Made by a program: the position numbers and the translations under genes. Positions 1-15,000 of a stretch of DNA of 64,000 nt are shown one piece after another; positions within the stretch are counted from its first letter, which is position 1; every line of letters starts with the position of its first letter. The notes beneath the pieces were generated by a model, which saw only the letters and a list, made by a program, of their open reading frames with translations, was not told the DNA's origin and did no database searches. Source of the stretch: Halobacteriovoraceae bacterium (GTDB lineage Bacteria; Bdellovibrionota; Bacteriovoracia; Bacteriovoracales; Bacteriovoracaceae); contig JACKAJ010000015.1 in the NCBI GenBank assembly GCA_020635135.1, positions 1,550,001 through 1,614,000 of the forward strand, written 5' to 3'.

Positions 1-3000
1 CCAATGCAGGGCTTGGAATTGCTTTAACAACAAATAGTTTCACATCACTAGTCACTGGTAATTTTTATTTTACAGTAACAGCTATTGATAATGCCGGTAA
101 CGAAGGAACATCAGCTTGTTCTGGTTTAATGAATATTGACCTCAACGCTCCTGTTGCAGCAACGGCTTTGAATTGGGTTCAAGCAAGCCCAACGAATGGA
201 ACAAGCATTGATTCAACTTGGACAGTTTCCACCTCAGGAGATGTGGCATCACAAACAGCTATTTATTATATTGATGGAACTTGTACAACAGCGGAAGGAA
301 CATCCAACGTCTTAGGTGCTGCGGCGACGACAGATAATATTACTGGAAGTGATGGGATTACTTATTACTATATTATCAGAACAACCGATAATGCTACTAA
401 CTCTACAGATTCAGCATGTTCGTCAGCTCTCTTGGTTGATACAACGGCCCCTAATCCGGCAACCGGTTTGGGATGGGCTGAAGTCAGTCCAAATGACGGC
501 GTGAATGTTACATCATCTTGGACACTATCAACTTCAACAGATATTGCTAGTCAACAGATCGATTATTATACAGATGTTGCTTGTACTGTGGCAGAAGGAA
601 CTTCTGCACCACTTTCTAACGTTGCAGTCACCAGAGCTTTTGTTGGTGTTAATGGAAACAGCTATTACTATACAATTACGACAATTGATAATGCGACAAA
701 TTCTACAGTTTCAGCTTGTTCAGCTGTTATGGCGATTGATACGACTCCACCAGCTGCACCAACAGGTTTAGCATGGGTTGAAGGGACTCCTTATAATGCC
801 CTTACTGTTACCTCTTCTTGGACTGTCTCAGTAAGCGGGGATGTTGCTAGCCAACGTGTCGATTACTATACAGATGCTGCTTGTACTGTCGCAGAAGGGA
901 CTTCCGATGCCGGTTTAGGTATCGCAACGACAACGAATACCTTTACCGGTACTGATGGTAATAATTACTATTATACAGTTACGGCTATTGATACAGCTGA
1001 CAACGAAACGAGTTCAGCTTGTTCAGCTGTTATGCACTTGGATATAACAGCTCCCAATGCAGTGACGGCCTTAACTTGGGTTGAAGGTGTTGCCAATAAT
1101 GCAGTCAATGTGACATCGACTTGGACTCTTTCGACTTCATCTGACATAGCTTCTCAGACGGCGACTTATTATACTGATCCAACTTGTACAACAGCTGAAG
1201 GAACTGTGGATGCTGGAATCGGTGCCGCTACCAATACAAATGCTTTCACTGGAGTGAATGGTGGTGTTTACTATTATACGATCACTGCCATTGATACTGC
1301 TACTAACTCAACAGTGAGTGGATGCTCTAGTATTATGGCTATTGATACGGCTCCTCCAAACCCTGCAACAGCAATGGTGTGGGTGGAGAGTTCTCCTCAT
1401 AATTCAGTAAATGTTAACGCCAGTTGGACCGTTTCAACTTCTGGAGATGTCGCTTCTCAAACCATAACTTATTTCACTGATGTCGGATGTACAATTGCAG
1501 AGGGAACAACTGCAAGCTTAACTTCTGCAACAAATAGCCATGCTTTTTCTGGAGTTGACGGAAATACATATTATTACAAAATTGTTGTTACTGATAATGC
1601 AACAAATACGACGGACTCAGGGTGTTCATCAGCCATGAGCATTGATACTACGGCTCCAACTGCGCCAACGGCTGTTGCGTGGGTTGAGGCAACTCCTTAC
1701 AACAATAATAACGTAACATCGAGCTGGACACTTTCAGTGAGTGGAGATGTTACAAGTCAGAGAGTCGATTATTATACTGATGCTGCTTGTACAGTGGCAC
1801 AGGGAACTTCAAATACAATTGGGGCTGCAACAACGACAAATGCGTTCTTAGGTTCTAATGGAAATTCATATTATTTTACAGTGACAGCCATTGATGGTGC
1901 GACTAATGAAGGAACATCCAGTTGTTCAGCAGTTATGACGATTGATTCTTCACCACCAGCTGCTCCGACTTCTCTTGGGTGGGTTGAAACAACTCCACAC
2001 AATTCAGTGACTGTGAATGCCAGTTGGACTCTTTCAACTTCACTCGATGTAGTAAGCCAGACCGTTGATTACTATACAGATGTTACTTGTACGACAGCAG
2101 AAGGAACATCTAATGTTATTGGTGGAGCAACAAATACCAATACTTTTACTGGGGTTGATGCGACTACTTATTACTATACTGTTACGGCAACTGATGGTGC
2201 GAGTAACTCAACAGTATCAGCCTGTTCTTCAGCGATGCTCATTGATATTACAGCTCCGACAGCTCCCACAGCAATTGCCTGGGGTGAAACGACTCCATAT
2301 AACTCGATTAACGTGACTGCTACTTGGACTTTGTCAGTAAGTGGTGATGTTGCAAGCCAAAGAATTGATTATTATACAGATGCCCTATGTACCGCTGTTG
2401 AAGGTACCAGTAATTCGATCGGTAATGCGATCACATCGAATAATTTTGCTGGTGTTAACGGTGGCACTTATTATTTCACAGTTACTGCTGTTGACGCCGC
2501 CGGGAACCAAGGAACATCTGTCTGTTCTGGAAATATGGATATCGATACACAAGCTCCAAATGCAGCAACTTCACTTACTTGGGTTGAAGGAACTGTAAGT
2601 AATAATAATAACGTTAATTCAACTTGGACTGTATCAACATCAGGCGATGTGGCTAGCCAGACAGTGACTTATTATACTGATGCCACTTGTACGACTGCCG
2701 AGGGAACTGTGGATGCAGCCATTGCTCCTGCAACTAACACTAACGCATTTACAGGAGCTAGCGGAAACACTTATTACTATACTGTGACAACAATAGACAC
2801 TGCGACAAACTCTACAGTGAGTGCCTGTTCAAGTTCTATGTATATTGATTCGACTCCTCCAGCGAATGCAACGGGACTTGGCTGGGCAGAAGTGAGTCCA
2901 CACGATAATACAAACATCAATCCAACTTGGACACCTTCAGTAAGTGCAGATTTAAATTCACAAACAATCACTTACTATACCGATGCAGCTTGTACTGTTC

Positions 3001-6000
3001 CTGAAGGGACAACTGCAAGTCTTGGTGTCGCTGCAGCTACTCATACATTTAATGGGTTAGACGGAGCGACTTATTACTACACTATTATATCGACTGATAA
3101 TGCCACTAATACTAACACAACAGCTTGTTCGCCTGCAATGGCCATTGATACAACTCCGCCTGCTGCAGCGACTGCTCTAAGTTGGGTGCAAGCAACTCCA
3201 TATAATGGGACTAACGTAACAGCAACTTGGACTATCTCCGTTTCAGGAGATGTTGCTAGTCAAACGGTGACTTATTATACAGATGCTGCTTGTACGACGG
3301 CAGAGGGTACTTCGAATACGGGATTATTGCCCGCAACGAATACCAATGCGTTTATTGGAGTTAATGGAAACGATTATTACTATATCGTAAGAACAATTGA
3401 TACTGCTGATAATGCAACAAATAGTGCGTGTTCATCGGTTATGCATATTGATACCACAGCTCCAGCAGCAGCAACAGCCCTTGGCTGGGTGGAGACTTCA
3501 CCGTACAATGCAACAGGTGTCACAGCGTCTTGGACACTTTCAGTTGCGACAGACATTGCTAGTCAACAAATTGATTACTACACCAATGCTGGATGTACTG
3601 TTGTCGAAGGAACTTCCAATGCCTTAAGTGCAGTGGCAACAACCGATGCTTTCACTGGAGTGGACGGTACAAGTTATTATTATAAAATTACAACGACAGA
3701 TACGGCGAGCAATGCCACTGTGTCTGCTTGTTCAGCGATCATGGCGATCGATACCACTTCACCAACAGCACCAACAGGAGTGGCCTGGGTTGAGGCGACT
3801 CCAAGTAATAGTGCGACAGTCACAGCTTCATGGACAGTTTCTGTTTCAGGGGATGTCGCAAGCCAAAGAGTTGATTACTATACGGATGCTCTCTGTACGG
3901 CAGCTCAAGGAACATCGAATTCTGTTTCTAGTGTAACGACAACGAATAGTTTTACTGGTGCTGATGCGCAATCTTATTATTTCACTGTTACAGCGATTGA
4001 TAGTGCTACCAATGAAGGAACAAGTGCTTGTTCGGCAGTAATGAATATCGATACGACAGCGCCAACAGCGGCAACAGCACTTAGCTGGGCCGAGACATCA
4101 CCACACAATGCGACTGGTGTGAATGCGAACTGGACACCAAGTACGGCAGGGGATCTTGCAAGCCAAGATATAATTTATTACACGGATGCAGCTTGTACGG
4201 TAGCAGAAGGGACTAGTAATCTCGGACTTGGTACTGCTGTGAACTCAGATGCTTTCACAGGGACTAATGGCAACACTTATTATTTTAAAATTATTAGCTA
4301 TGATACAGCTAATAATTCAACGACTTCAGCATGTTCAAGTGGAATGCTGATCGATACCAGCGCGCCAGTTGCGGCCACTGGCCTTGGATGGATTGAAACA
4401 TCACCGCACAATAACACAGCAGTCAATGCTTCCTGGACAGTTTCAGTGAGTGCAGATGTTGCTAGCCAGACAGTGACTTATTATACTGATGTCACTTGTA
4501 CGACAGCAGAAGGAACATCGAATGTTGTTGGTTCTGCAGTCACATCGAATCCATTTACTGGTGTTGATGCAACAACTTATTACTATACAGTGACGGCAAC
4601 AGATGGTGCAGGGAATGCGACTGTTTCTGGTTGTTCATCGGCGATGTTGATTGATACCACAGCTCCTGCCGCTCCAACTGTTCCAAACTGGGCCGAGGCA
4701 ACTCCTTATAATGCGCTGACAGTAACAGCACAATGGACACTGTCTGTGAGTGGCGATATCGCAAGTCAGAGAGTTGATTATTATACCAATGCTGCTTGTA
4801 CGATTGCGGAAGGGACAAGCAATAGTGTTTCGAACGTAACAACGAGTAACTCTTTTACGGGAGTTGATGGAACGACTTATTACTTTAAAGTGACTGCAAT
4901 TGATAATGCCTCTAACCAAACAACTTCAACTTGTTCAGCAGGAATGTTGATTGATACAACGGCACCGAATGCTGCCACAACTCTTGGCTGGGTAGAAGGT
5001 TCTGTAAGCAATAACGTCAACGTGAATTCATCATGGACTGTTTCGACATCAAGTGATGTCGCAAGCCAGACTGTAACATACTACACGGATGCTACTTGTA
5101 CGACAGCAGAAGGAACAGTGGATGCTGGGTTAGCAGCAGTGACGAACACTAATGCTTTTACAGGTGTTTCTAACAGCACCTACTATTACAGGGTTACTTC
5201 AATTGATAATGCTTCCAACTCAACGGTGAGTGCTTGTTCGAGTTCAATGTTCTTGGATGCGATTCCACCGGCAAACGCGACAGGGCTTGGTTGGGCAGAA
5301 GTGAGTCCTCACGACAACGTTGGTGTTAACGCTTCATGGACACCTTCAGTAAGTGCGGATTTAAATTCACAAACGATTACTTATTATACAGATGCTGGCT
5401 GTACAGTTCCGGAAGGAACTGCAAATGCGCTTGGTTCGGCAACGGCAACCGATGCCTTTACCGGAGTTAATGGAGCGACTTATTACTATACGATTGCTTC
5501 GACAGATGCTGCTGGTAATACCAATACTTCAGGTTGTTCAGCAGCGATGGCCATTGATACCACACCGCCAGCAGCCGCGACTTTACTTGGTTGGGTTCAA
5601 GCGACACCTTATAATGCGACTAATGTGACAGCAACTTGGACTGTATCAGTTTCAGGAGATGTTGCAAGTCAGGTTGTGACTTATTATACGAATCCAACTT
5701 GTACGACAGCAGAGGGAACTTCGAATACAGGATTATTACCGGCCACAAATACCAATGCTTTTGTGGGAGTTAATGGAAACGATTATTACTATATCGTAAG
5801 AACAATTGATACTGCTGATAACTACACAGATAGTGCGTGTTCATCTGTTATGCATATAGATACTACGGCTCCGGCAGCAGCAACAGCTCTTGGATGGGTT
5901 GAAACTTCACCGTACAATGCTACAGGTGTTACAGCGTCTTGGACACTTTCAGCTGCAACAGATATTGCTAGTCAACAAATTGATTACTACACCAATGCTG

Positions 6001-9000
6001 GATGTACTGTTGTCGAAGGAACTTCCAATGCCTTAAGTGCAGTGGCAACAACCGATGCTTTCACTGGAGTTGATGGTACAAGTTATTATTATAAAATTAC
6101 AACGACAGACACTGCGAGTAACGCGACTGTGTCTGCTTGTTCTGCGATCATGGCGATCGATACCACTTCACCGACAGCGCCAACAGGAGTGGCTTGGGTT
6201 GAGGCGACTCCAAGTAATAGTGCGACAGTCACAGCTTCATGGACAGTTTCAGTTTCAGGGGATGTCGCAAGCCAGAGAGTAGATTACTATACGGATGCTC
6301 TCTGTACGGCAGCTCAAGGAACATCGAATTCTGTTTCAAGTGTAACGACAACAAATAGTTTTACTGGTGCCGATGGACAAGGCTACTACTTTACAGTTAC
6401 GGCAATTGATAGTGCGACTAATGAAGGAACCAGTGCTTGTTCGGCAGTGATGAATATTGATACGACAGCGCCAACAGCGGCAACAGCACTGAGTTGGGCC
6501 GAAACATCACCACACAATGCGACTGGTGTGAATGCGAATTGGACACCAAGTACGGCAGGGGATCTTGCAAGTCAGGATATTATTTATTACACCGATGCTG
6601 CTTGTACGGTAGCAGAAGGGACTAGTAATCTCGGACTTGGGACTGCTGTGAACTCAGATGCCTTCACAGGGACTAATGGCAACACTTATTATTTTAAAAT
6701 TATTAGCTATGATACAGCTAATAATTCAACGACTTCAGCATGTTCAAGTGGAATGCTGATCGATACCAGCGCGCCAGTTGCGGCCACTGGCCTTGGATGG
6801 ATTGAAACATCACCGCACAATAACACAGCAGTCAATGCTTCCTGGACAGTTTCAGTGAGTGCAGATGTTGCTAGCCAGACAGTGACTTATTATACTGATG
6901 TCACTTGTACGACAGCAGAAGGAACATCGAATGTTGTTGGTTCTGCAGTCACATCGAATCCATTTACTGGTGTTGATGCAACAACTTATTACTATACAGT
7001 GACGGCAACAGATGGTGCAGGGAATGCGACTGTTTCTGGTTGTTCATCGGCGATGTTGATTGATACCACAGCTCCTGCCGCTCCAACTGTTCCAAACTGG
7101 GCCGAGGCAACTCCTTATAATGCGCTGACAGTAACAGCACAATGGACACTGTCTGTGAGTGGCGATATCGCAAGTCAGAGAGTTGATTATTATACCAATG
7201 CTGCTTGTACGATTGCGGAAGGGACAAGCAATAGTGTTTCGAACGTAACAACGAGTAACTCTTTTACGGGAGTTGATGGAACGACTTATTACTTTAAAGT
7301 GACTGCAATTGATAATGCCTCTAACCAAACAACTTCAACTTGTTCAGCAGGAATGTTGATCGATACGACGGCACCGAACGCAGCAACAGCACTTAGTTGG
7401 GTTGAGGGATCGGTGAGTAACAATGTTAATGTGAATTCGTCCTGGACTGTTTCGACATCTAGTGATGTTGCAAGCCAGACTGTAACATACTACACGGATG
7501 CTACTTGTACGACAGCAGAAGGAACAGTGGATGCTGGGTTAGCAGCAGTGACGAACACTAATGCTTTTACAGGTGTTTCTAACAGCACCTACTATTACAG
7601 GGTTACTTCAATTGATAATGCTTCCAACTCAACGGTGAGTGCTTGTTCGAGTTCAATGTTCTTGGATGCGATCCCACCGGCAAACGCGACAGGGCTTGGT
7701 TGGGCAGAAGTGAGTCCTCACGACAACGTTGGTGTTAACGCTTCATGGACACCTTCAGTAAGTGCGGATTTAAATTCACAAACAATCACTTACTATACAG
7801 ATGCTGGCTGTACAGTTCCGGAAGGAACTGCAAATGCGCTTGGTTCGGCAACAGCGACCGATGCCTTTACCGGAGTTAATGGAGCGACTTATTACTATAC
7901 GATTGCTTCGACAGATGCTGCTGGTAATACCAATACTTCAGGTTGTTCAGCAGCGATGTTGATTGATACAACTGCGCCTGTCGCTGCTACTGGATTAAAT
8001 TGGGCTGAGACATCCCCACACGATAATGTCAATGTAACTGCTCAATGGTCTGTATCAACTTCTTTAGATGTGGCATCTCAAAATTTAACATATTATACTA
8101 ACCCAACTTGTACAGTTGCTGAGGGAACGACTCGAATTGGTCTCGGAGCAGCGACAAATTCAGATGCTTTTACAGGCGTGAATGCAGGAGACTATTATTT
8201 TGTCGTAAGAACAATTGATAACGCTGATAATTTTACGGATTCTGCTTGCTCGCCTCTCATGGAAATTGACACGACTGCCCCAGCTGCAGCGACTGCATTG
8301 GGCTGGGTCGAGACGAGTCCTCATGATAATGTCAATGTCACTGCTAGTTGGACACTCTCGGTTGCAACAGATATTGCTTCACAGACGACAACTTATTATA
8401 CAGATGGAACTTGCACCACTGCAGAAGGAACAGTTAATGTTCTCAGTGCCGTTGCCACCACAGATAGTTTCACTGGAGTGAACGCTACTAGCTACTACTA
8501 TATTGTGAGAACAATTGATACTGCAGACAATTTTACAGACTCAAGTTGTTCTGCAGTCATGGCCATTGATACCACTGCTCCTAATGCTCCAACTGGACTT
8601 GCATGGATCGAAGCAACTCCGAGTAACAATGCAACAGTAACTGCTTCATGGACAGTATCAACATCTCCAGATATTGCAAGTCAAAGAGTTGATTATTATA
8701 CGGATGCTCTTTGTACAGCAGCGGAAGGAACAAGTAATGCAGTATCGAGTGTAACGACTACAGACTCATTCACAGGAGCAAGTGGTAATAGTTATTATTT
8801 TGAAGTGACTGCTATTGATACTGCTTTTAATGAAACATCATCAGCTTGTTCAGCAGTGATCAATATCGACACAACAGCTCCAGCGGCAGCTTCAGGTCTA
8901 GGGTGGGCTGAGGTTTCTCCTCACAATGCAACAGGAGTAAACGCAAGTTGGACGCCCAGTACAGCGGGAGATCTCGCAAGTCAAGATATCATTTACTATA

Positions 9001-12000
9001 CGGATGCTGCATGTACGGTTGCTGAAGGGACCAGTAATCTCGGACTTGGTACTGCTGTGAACTCAGATGCTTTCACAGGGACTAATGGCAACACTTATTA
9101 TTATAGAGTTGTAAGTTATGATACAGCGGGGAATTCAACCAATAGCGCTTGTTCTCCTGCAATGGCTATAGACACAAGTGCCCCTGTGGCGGCTACTGGG
9201 CTTGGCTGGGTTGAGGTATCACCACACGACAACACAGTAGTCAACTCGTCATGGACTATTTCTATTTCTGCAGATGTCGCTAGTCAGATAGTAACTTATT
9301 ATACAGATGCTGGCTGTACAGTTCCGGAAGGTACATCTAATACTGTTGGTGCTGCAGTAATGACAAACCCTTTTACGGGATTAGATGCTAATTCTTATTA
9401 TTATACAATTACCTCAAGAGATACTGCAGACAATGATACAGTGAGTGGTTGTTCGGCAATCATGAGTATTGATACGACTTCGCCAGCAGCGCCAACAGCG
9501 CTGGCGTGGTCAGAGGCAACACCTTACAATGCGACGACAGTGACGGCGACTTGGACACTTTCAGTTGCCGGAGATATCGCAAGTCAAAGAGTTGATTATT
9601 ATACAGATGCATTGTGTACTATAGCGCAAGGAACGAGCCACGCCGTTTCCAATGCGGCAGTTTCAGATTCATTCACGGGAAGTGATGGCAATAGTTACTA
9701 CTTTAAAGTGACAGCGATAGATAATGCTTCGAATGAAGGAACGAGTGCTTGTTCGGCAGTTATGGATATCGATACGACGGCACCGAATGCAGCGACGGCG
9801 ATGGCGTGGGTAGAGGGAAGTTCAAGTAATAATGTGAATGTGACATCGTCTTGGACGGTCTCGAGTTCAACAGATGTAGCGAGCCAGACGGTTACTTATT
9901 ATACCAATGCGATTTGTACAACAGCAGAGGGAACAGTGGATGCAGGATTGGGTTCTGCGGTGACGACGAATGCTTTTAGTGGTGTTTCAGGGAATACTTA
10001 TTATTATACAGTAACAACGATAGATACAGCATCAAATCAAACAGTTTCTGCTTGCTCGGCCTCAATGTATCTCGACTCGACTCCTCCTGCAAATGCAACT
10101 TCCCTGGGGTGGACAGAAGTTTCTCCTCACGACAATGTCAATGTCAACGCAGCTTGGACGCCCTCAGTGAGTGCGGATCTGAACTCGCAGACAATTACAT
10201 ACTACACAGATGCAAGCTGTAGCACGCCAGAGGGAACGAGCGCGGCCTTGGGTGCAGGTGCAAATTCACATGCTTTTACCGGATCCAATGGAGCGACTTA
10301 CTATTACGACATAACTTCAGTAGACACGGCAACGAACTCAAATGTTTCTAGTTGTTCTTCGGCAATGTTAATCGATACGACGGCGCCAAGTGCGGCTACC
10401 GCGCTAAATTGGGCAGAAGTAACTCCTCACAATGCTACAAGCGTGACGGCTCAGTGGACTGTTTCTATCTCGGCGGATGTTGCAAGCCAGACGGTGACTT
10501 ATTATACAAATCCAGCTTGTACAACAGCGGAAGGAACAGTGAATGCCGGGCTACTGCCTGCAACGGCAAGCAACGCTTTCACTGGGGCTGATGGAAATAG
10601 CTATTATTTTATTGTTAAGACAATTGATAATGCAGACAACGAAAGCGATTCAGCTTGTTCGGCAGTGATGGCGATTGATACGACCTCACCTGCTAATGCG
10701 ACATCTTTAGGATGGATTCAAACATCTCCATATAATGCAACGACAGTAACGGCGAGTTGGACGCTTTCAGTGGCAGGCGACATCGCTAATCAGACGGCAA
10801 ATTATTACACGGATGCAGCTTGTACAGTTGCTGAGGGAACTTCCAATGCTTTAAGTGCAGTTGCAACTACTGATAGTTTTACTGGTAGTGATGGCAATGC
10901 TTATTACTATAAAATTACAACAACAGATACAGCAGGGAATTCAAGTGCCTCAGGTTGTTCGTCAGTGATGGCGATTGATACGACAGCACCAAATGCTCCA
11001 ACAGCGGTGGCCTGGGTAGAGGTAACCCCAAGCAATAGTGCGACAGTGACGGCGACTTGGACGGTATCGACTTCACCAGATATTGCAAGCCAGAGAGTTG
11101 ACTACTATACGGATGCTCTTTGTACAGCAGCGGAAGGAACAAGTAATGCAGTATCGAGTGTAACGACAACAGATTCTTTCACAGGGGCGAGTGGTAATAG
11201 TTATTATTTTGAAGTCACAGCAATTGATACCGCCGGAAACCAGACGGCCTCAGCGTGCTCGGCGGTTATGAACATCGATACTTCGGCACCAGCAGCGGCG
11301 ACAAGTCTTGGTTGGTCAGAGGCCACACCTCATAATGCAACGACAGTGACTTCAGCTTGGACTCCTTCAACAGCGGGTGATCTGGCAGATCAAGATGTTA
11401 GATATTATACAGATGCGGCTTGTACGGTTGCAGAGGGAACGAATGATACAGGTCTCGGAGCAGCAGCAAATACCAATTCCTTTACAGGAACAAACGGAAG
11501 CTCTTATTACTATAAAGTGACGAGTTATGATACGGCAGGAAACCAAACGGTTTCGGGCTGTTCTTCAGTGATGTTGATTGATACTTCAGCACCACTGGCA
11601 GCTTCAGGGCTTGGTTGGGTGGAAGTTTCTCCTCACGACAATACGGCAGTGAACTCTTCGTGGACGGTGTCTGCTTCGGGAGATGTTGCAAGTCAGACAG
11701 TGACTTATTATACAGATGGGACTTGTACAACGGCGGAAGGGACTTCAAATATTGTAGGAGCTGCAACGACGTCAAATCCATTTACGGGATCAGATGCTAA
11801 TTCTTATTATTATACAATTACGACAACGGATAATGCTGGCAACAATACAGTGAGTGGTTGTTCGGCAATCATGAGTATTGATACGACTTCGCCAGCAGCA
11901 CCAACAGCACTGGCGTGGTCAGAGGCAACACCTTATAATGCGACGACAGTGACGGCGACTTGGACACTTTCAGTTGCCGGAGATATCGCAAGTCAAAGAG

Positions 12001-15000
12001 TTGATTATTATACAGATACATTGTGTACTATAGCGCAAGGAACGAGCCACGCCGTTTCCAATGCGGCAGTTTCAGATTCATTCACGGGAAGTGATGGCAA
12101 TAGTTACTACTTTAAAGTGACAGCGATAGATAATGCTTCGAATGAAGGAACGAGTGCTTGTTCGGCAGTTATGGATATCGATACGACGGCACCGAATGCA
12201 GCGACGGCGATGGCGTGGGTAGAGGGAAGTTCAAGTAATAATGTGAATGTGACATCGTCTTGGACGGTCTCGAGTTCAACAGATGTAGCGAGCCAGACGG
12301 TTACTTATTATACCAATGCGATTTGTACAACAGCAGAGGGAACAGTGGATGCAGGATTGGGTTCTGCGGTGACGACGAATGCTTTTAGTGGTGTTTCAGG
12401 GAATACTTATTATTATACAGTAACAACGATAGATACAGCATCAAATCAAACAGTTTCTGCTTGCTCGGCCTCAATGTATTTGGATGCAACACCACCAGCA
12501 AATGCGACAGGGCTTGGCTGGTCAGAGATCTCACCTCACGACAATACTAATGTTAACGCAGCTTGGACTCCGTCGGTGAGTGCGGATTTGAACTCGCAGA
12601 CAATTACATACTACACAGATGCAAGTTGTAGCACGCCACAGGGAACGAGTGCAGCCCTAGGAGCAGCAGCAAATTCACATGCTTTTACCGGATCCAATGG
12701 AGCAACTTATTATTACGACATAACTTCAGTTGATACAGCTGGAAACAGCAATGTCTCTAGTTGTTCAACAGCGATGCTAATCGATACAGCTGCTCCTAAT
12801 GCGGCCACAGCACTGAACTGGGCAGAAGTGACTCCTCATAATGCTACAAATGTGACAGCACAGTGGACTGTTTCCACTTCTCCCGATGTTGCAAGCCAGA
12901 CAGTGACTTATTATACAAATCCGGCTTGTACAACAGCGGAAGGAACAATTCATGCAGGATTATTACCAGCGACGGCTTTGGATGCATTTACAGGAGTTAA
13001 TGGTAGCTCTTATTATTTTATTGTTAAGACGATAGATAATGCAGACAATGAAACCGATTCAGCTTGTTCGGCAGTGATGGCAATTGATACAAGTGCACCT
13101 GCTACTGCAACAGCGCTTGGGTGGGTTGAATCAACTCCAAGTAACAATCTAAACGTGACAGCTTCTTGGACTTTATCAGTAGCAGGAGATATTGCATCTC
13201 AAAACATCGATTACTATACAGATGCTGCCTGTACAGCTGTTGAGGGAACTTCCAATGCTTTAAGTGCTGTAGCGACAAGTGATAACTTTATTGGGGTCAA
13301 TGGGACTTCATATTATTATAAAATTACAACAACAGATACAGCAGGGAATTCAAGTGCCTCAGGTTGTTCGTCAGTGATGGCGATTGATACGACAGCGCCA
13401 AATGCTCCAACAGCGGTGGCCTGGGTAGAGGTAACCCCAAGCAATAGTGCGACAGTGACGGCGACTTGGACGGTATCGACTTCACCAGATATTGCAAGCC
13501 AGAGAGTTGACTACTATACGGATGCTCTTTGTACAGCAGCGGAAGGAACAAGTAATGCAGTATCGAGTGTAACGACAACAGATTCTTTCACAGGGGCGAG
13601 TGGTAATAGTTATTATTTTGAAGTCACAGCAATTGATACCGCCGGAAACCAGACGGCCTCAGCGTGCTCGGCGGTTATGAACATCGATACTTCGGCACCA
13701 GCAGCGGCGACAAGTCTTGGTTGGTCAGAGGCCACACCTCATAATGCAACGACAGTGACTTCAGCTTGGACTCCTTCAACAGCGGGTGATCTGGCAGATC
13801 AAGATGTTAGATATTATACAGATGCGGCTTGTACGGTTGCAGAGGGAACGAATGATACAGGTCTCGGAGCAGCAGCAAATACCAATTCCTTTACAGGAAC
13901 AAACGGAAGCTCTTATTACTATAAAGTGACGAGTTATGATACGGCAGGAAACCAAACGGTTTCGGGCTGTTCTTCAGTGATGTTGATTGATACTTCAGCA
14001 CCACTGGCAGCTTCAGGGCTTGGTTGGGTGGAAGTTTCTCCTCACGACAATACGGCAGTGAACTCTTCGTGGACGGTGTCTGCTTCGGGAGATGTTGCAA
14101 GTCAGACAGTGACTTATTATACAGATGGGACTTGTACAACGGCAGAAGGGACTTCAAATATTGTAGGAGCTGCAACGACGTCAAATCCATTTACGGGATC
14201 AGATGCTAATTCTTATTATTATACAATTACGACAACGGATAATGCTGGCAACAATACAGTGAGTGGTTGTTCGGCAATCATGAGTATTGATACGACTTCG
14301 CCAGCGGCACCAACAGCGCTGGCGTGGTCAGAGGCAACACCTTATAATGCGACGACAGTGACGGCGACTTGGACACTTTCAGTTGCCGGAGATATCGCAA
14401 GTCAAAGAGTTGATTATTATACAGATGCATTGTGTACTATAGCGCAAGGAACGAGCCACGCCGTTTCCAATGCGGCAGTTTCAGATTCATTCACGGGAAG
14501 TGATGGCAATAGTTACTACTTTAAAGTGACAGCGATAGATAATGCTTCGAATGAAGGAACGAGTGCTTGTTCGGCAGTTATGGATATCGATACGACGGCA
14601 CCGAATGCAGCGACGGCGATGGCGTGGGTAGAGGGAAGTTCAAGTAATAATGTGAATGTGACATCGTCTTGGACGGTCTCTAGTTCAACAGATGTAGCGA
14701 GCCAGACGGTTACTTATTATACCAATGCGATTTGTACAACAGCAGAGGGAACAGTGGATGCAGGATTGGGTTCTGCGGTGACGACGAATGCTTTTAGTGG
14801 TGTTTCAGGGAATACTTATTATTATACAGTAACAACGATAGATACAGCATCAAATCAAACAGTTTCTGCTTGCTCGGCCTCAATGTATTTGGATGCAACA
14901 CCACCAGCAAATGCGACAGGGCTTGGCTGGTCAGAGATCTCACCTCACGACAATACTAATGTTAACGCAGCTTGGACGCCTTCGGTGAGTGCGGATTTGA

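Noticed and set aside
129..131. ATG at 129 as the start of the giant protein.
   Set aside because: The same frame is open upstream to the window edge and encodes the preceding repeat (for example AIDNAGNEGTSACSG), so the gene continues to the left.
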